Origin: Sphingomonas sp. PAMC 26621
GTDB lineage: Bacteria > Pseudomonadota > Alphaproteobacteria > Sphingomonadales > Sphingomonadaceae
Direction: 5' to 3'
NCBI RefSeq assembly: GCF_000251145.1
Contig: NZ_AIDW01000037.1
Span: 1 to 64,000 of the forward strand
DNA length: 64,000 bases
Shown here: one piece after another, positions 61,734-64,000 of the stretch
How the letters are laid out: every line of letters starts with the position of its first letter
Position numbering within the stretch: the first letter of the stretch is position 1
Made by a program: the position numbers and the translations under genes
The notes under the pieces: model-generated
Seen by the model: only the letters and a program-made list of their open reading frames with translations
Database searches by the model: none
What the model was told of the DNA's origin: nothing

Positions 61734-62540
61734 TCAACTCAAATGTACGCGGTTCCGTACCGCCCGCACCGCGATCAAGCCAAGCAAATTCAGAATAAGC
61801 GTTGCGGCGGTGATATAGATAAAATTGATATATTCTGTATTGGCGGACTCGAACTGCCCGTACCGCACAAGTTCGAACATTTGCGGAAAGGGATTGTACA
61901 GCAGCAAGTGCCGATACGGCTCGGGAACCCAGGACACCTGATAGAACGCCGCGGAAAGCGGGATCATGAAGTAGCTGAACGGATGGACGAGGCGTTCAAG
62001 CAGGCTGTTGTCGTGCGTTCCGCCGACGATGATCATCGAGATGCCGAACGAGAAGAAAAAGATGTACGCGATTCCTGCGAGCAGCATCAGCGGTCGTGCC
62101 GGAAAATCGGCAAAGCCGATCGCGATAATCAGGCTTAACAGGATCGTAAACGCCACGAACGTTCCTGCCGCCTCAAGCAGCGCACGGGCGAGCGCGATGT
62201 CGAACACTGTCACCATGCGGTGATACAGAAGCGGAAGATTGCCGTGCAGCGTCCCCTCCGCACGATTCACGATGCCGCGGAACATAATGAAAATCGTATA
62301 ACCGACAACTGTCAGCGCAACCGGGTTGATCGAGCCCTCATGCGCAGTCTGCCCGCTGTGGAGCAACGCGATGATGCTGCCCAGCATCAGCGGTTCCGCG
62401 ACCAGCCAGAGATAGCCGATGTTTTCGCGACCGTAGCGGGTGTGCAACTCGCGCATCAGCACTGCCCCGATGACGCGGCCTTGCACCGTCAAAGCCTGAC
62501 CCCAGGAGAATTTCGGGGCTGCGGCGACCCGGCTGTTCAT
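61734..62540 (-). CDS. kpsM: Capsule export ABC transporter permease (KpsM/CtrC type)
   Basis: 268 aa with six helices. VIGAVLMRELHTRYGRENIG YLW is the ABC-2 polysaccharide permease entry; FRGIVNRAEGTLHGNLPLL, VHPFSYFMIPLSAAFYQVSW and ELVRYGQFESANTEYINFIY are the other family blocks. Moves lipid-linked capsule across the inner membrane with the KpsT ATPase. 34 bases ahead of kpsE, same operon. Confidence 0.93.
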   Translation of the reverse strand: MNSRVAAAPKFSWGQALTVQGRVIGAVLMRELHTRYGRENIGYLWLVAEPLMLGSIIALLHSGQTAHEGSINPVALTVVGYTIFIMFRGIVNRAEGTLHGNLPLLYHRMVTVFDIALARALLEAAGTFVAFTILLSLIIAIGFADFPARPLMLLAGIAYIFFFSFGISMIIVGGTHDNSLLERLVHPFSYFMIPLSAAFYQVSWVPEPYRHLLLYNPFPQMFELVRYGQFESANTEYINFIYITAATLILNLLGLIAVRAVRNRVHLS

Positions 62541-62822
62541 GCCGCACTGTCTTTCGTCATTTTGCCATTATCCTGGAACGTGCCAATCCTGCCGCTCCGC
62601 ACCAGCCGCAAGGCGTACGGCCCGCGATGCGGCACGGCCTTTCCCGCAGGGCCTGTATCGCAAGTGCCGGACGGTTTCCATCGCTATAGCGTTGCTGCCC
62701 CCGCGCGCCAATTGCAGAGGTGACGCGGTCCGTGCCGCCCTCTATAGCCACGCCATGCCGACGTCGCGCGAATACTGCCTGCAATCCGGCCTGCCGTTGG
62801 CGAAGGTCGGACGCTGACGACA

Positions 62823-64000
62823 ATGCCAGCCCGCACTGCCACGCCACTTGCCGGGACCGACCGTCCGCTCCTGCTCGATATCGGCCGGGTGATCTGGCGG
62901 TCCTGGTCCGCCCGTTTGCCGACCGGGATCGATCGGGTGTGCCTGGCCTATATCGCGCATTACGGCGCGTGCGCGGATGCCGTCATCCAATGGAAGGGAC
63001 GACGCTTCGTTTTAACGGGAGCGGATGCGCAGCGGGTGATGGCAATCCTCCTGGCGGGCACGACCCTGTCCCGTCGCGACCTGGTGACCGCGCTTGCGCG
63101 CGCGCTGCCCCGGGCGCTCGTCGCAGTGCCTCGGCGGCGGCAGATCTATCTCAACATCGGGCATACCGGCCTCGATGATCCCGGTCTTGTCACCTGGATT
63201 GCAGAACACGACTTGCGCGCAGTTCATCTGATCCACGATCTCATCCCGATCGAGACCCCTGAATATTGCCGCCCCGGGGAAGCGGACAAGCATATCCGCC
63301 GGATGACCAACGCGCTTGCGAGCGCAAGCGGCATCATCGGCAATTCGCAAGCGACGGTGGATGCGCTGGAGCGCTTTGCCATTTCACGCGAGCTTCGGCA
63401 TCCGCCGACGACGACCGCATGGCTCGCCGGGGACGTGCTGCCCGCCAGCGCGACCGCGACCGTACTCGACCGACCGTATTTCGTCAGCGTCGGGACGATC
63501 GAGGGGCGAAAGAATCATTTGCTGCTGCTCCAGACATGGCAACGACTGGTCGCGCGGCTGGGGGATCGCGCCCCCTTGCTGGTCCTGGTGGGGCAACGCG
63601 GGTGGGAAGCTGCGGCGGCGTTCGCCCTGCTCGACCGCGCGACCGATTTGCGCGGCGCCGTGCGCGAATATGGCCGCTGCGACGATACCGAGCTCGCCGG
63701 CCTCTTGCGCGGTGCGCGTGCGTTGCTGATGCCGTCGTTCGCGGAAGGGTTCGGCATGCCGGTGATCGAGGCTCTGCAGCTCGGCGCCCCTGTCATTGCG
63801 TCCGATCTTGCGGTGTTCCGTGAAATTGCCGGCACGATCCCGACCTTCCTTCCGGCGCATGACGCGGTCGCGTGGGAGCAGGCAATCCTTGATTTTTGCG
63901 CGCCCGCGCCCGAACGCGCACGGCAGATCGAGGCGATGCGAGGGTATCGCGTTCCGGACTGGCCGGGCCACTTCGCCACGGTCGACCAGTGGCTGGAGAC
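62823..64000 (+). CDS. GT4-family glycosyltransferase, cut by the window end
   Basis: Open from ATG 62823 to the last base (about 392 codons seen). N-domain: LLLDIGRVIWRSWSARLPTG, HLIHDLIPIETPEYCRPG, GIIGNSQATVDAL; C-domain: YFVSVGTIEGRKNHLLLLQT and LLMPSFAEGFGMPVIEALQL (E-x7-E). Related to the two GT4 genes at 56650 and 57853 in layout. Divergent from kpsM, with a 282-base intergenic region that shows no other gene. The stop lies beyond the window. Confidence 0.9.
   Translation, partial: MPARTATPLAGTDRPLLLDIGRVIWRSWSARLPTGIDRVCLAYIAHYGACADAVIQWKGRRFVLTGADAQRVMAILLAGTTLSRRDLVTALARALPRALVAVPRRRQIYLNIGHTGLDDPGLVTWIAEHDLRAVHLIHDLIPIETPEYCRPGEADKHIRRMTNALASASGIIGNSQATVDALERFAISRELRHPPTTTAWLAGDVLPASATATVLDRPYFVSVGTIEGRKNHLLLLQTWQRLVARLGDRAPLLVLVGQRGWEAAAAFALLDRATDLRGAVREYGRCDDTELAGLLRGARALLMPSFAEGFGMPVIEALQLGAPVIASDLAVFREIAGTIPTFLPAHDAVAWEQAILDFCAPAPERARQIEAMRGYRVPDWPGHFATVDQWLE

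Overview
The window looks like a chromosome segment from a sphingomonad (Sphingomonas-like Alphaproteobacterium). Pointers are high-GC coding DNA, a CcrM-type GANTC methyltransferase, a tiny aa3-oxidase subunit IV beside a three-part transhydrogenase operon, a PEP-CTERM protein ending in PEPATW plus arginines, a TonB-dependent receptor and many paired palindromic (REP-like) repeats. Assignments come from reading protein motifs; no database search was run.

Region 1 (1-5.7 kb): the 3' end of an IS5-family element abuts a headless carbohydrate-binding-like fragment. An acyltransferase-3, a 912-aa glycosidase-like protein and a PEP-CTERM protein follow. This is surface or extracellular polysaccharide material, partly lower in GC.

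Region 2 (5.7-19 kb): accessory DNA, mostly small genes: an IHF/HU protein, a solo ParA-type ATPase, a SRAP (YedK) peptidase, DedA, an orphan Dam-type methylase with a frameshifted tail, a HEPN candidate, a phage-type 65-aa protein and several tiny membrane proteins. It holds three copies of a two-gene module (short HTH-like protein plus a 35-54 aa one-TM protein), one intact and at least three decayed relatives of a 'MxKRDTxLI' protein family, repeated GGGCTGC hairpins, and a tRNA-Val(TAC) gene lacking its T-arm. No integrase is visible.

Region 3 (19-48 kb): core genome. It carries a MarR-type regulator split by an in-frame TAG; the coxIV-pntAA-[DUF559]-pntAB-pntB operon, with a DUF559 gene bracketed by an exact 26-bp inverted repeat; an NtrC-type regulator; bestrophin; a PLP decarboxylase; folP; ccrM; rnhB with a ThiD-VOC fusion; glmM; transporters; a NAT; an acyl-CoA dehydrogenase; tsaC with a REP pair inserted in frame; msrA; galE; and a TonB-dependent receptor.

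Region 4 (48-64 kb): an ABC-transporter-dependent capsule locus. Export parts are a Wza/KpsD-type lipoprotein, a KpsE/Wzz-type chain protein, a KpsM permease and a KpsT ATPase. Around them lie a GT61, two TPR plus GT2 proteins (one frameshifted), three GT4 enzymes (the last cut by the window end) and an unusual beta-sandwich plus methyltransferase-like protein. galE just upstream could supply UDP-galactose. A strong hairpin separates the convergent halves at 60.5 kb.
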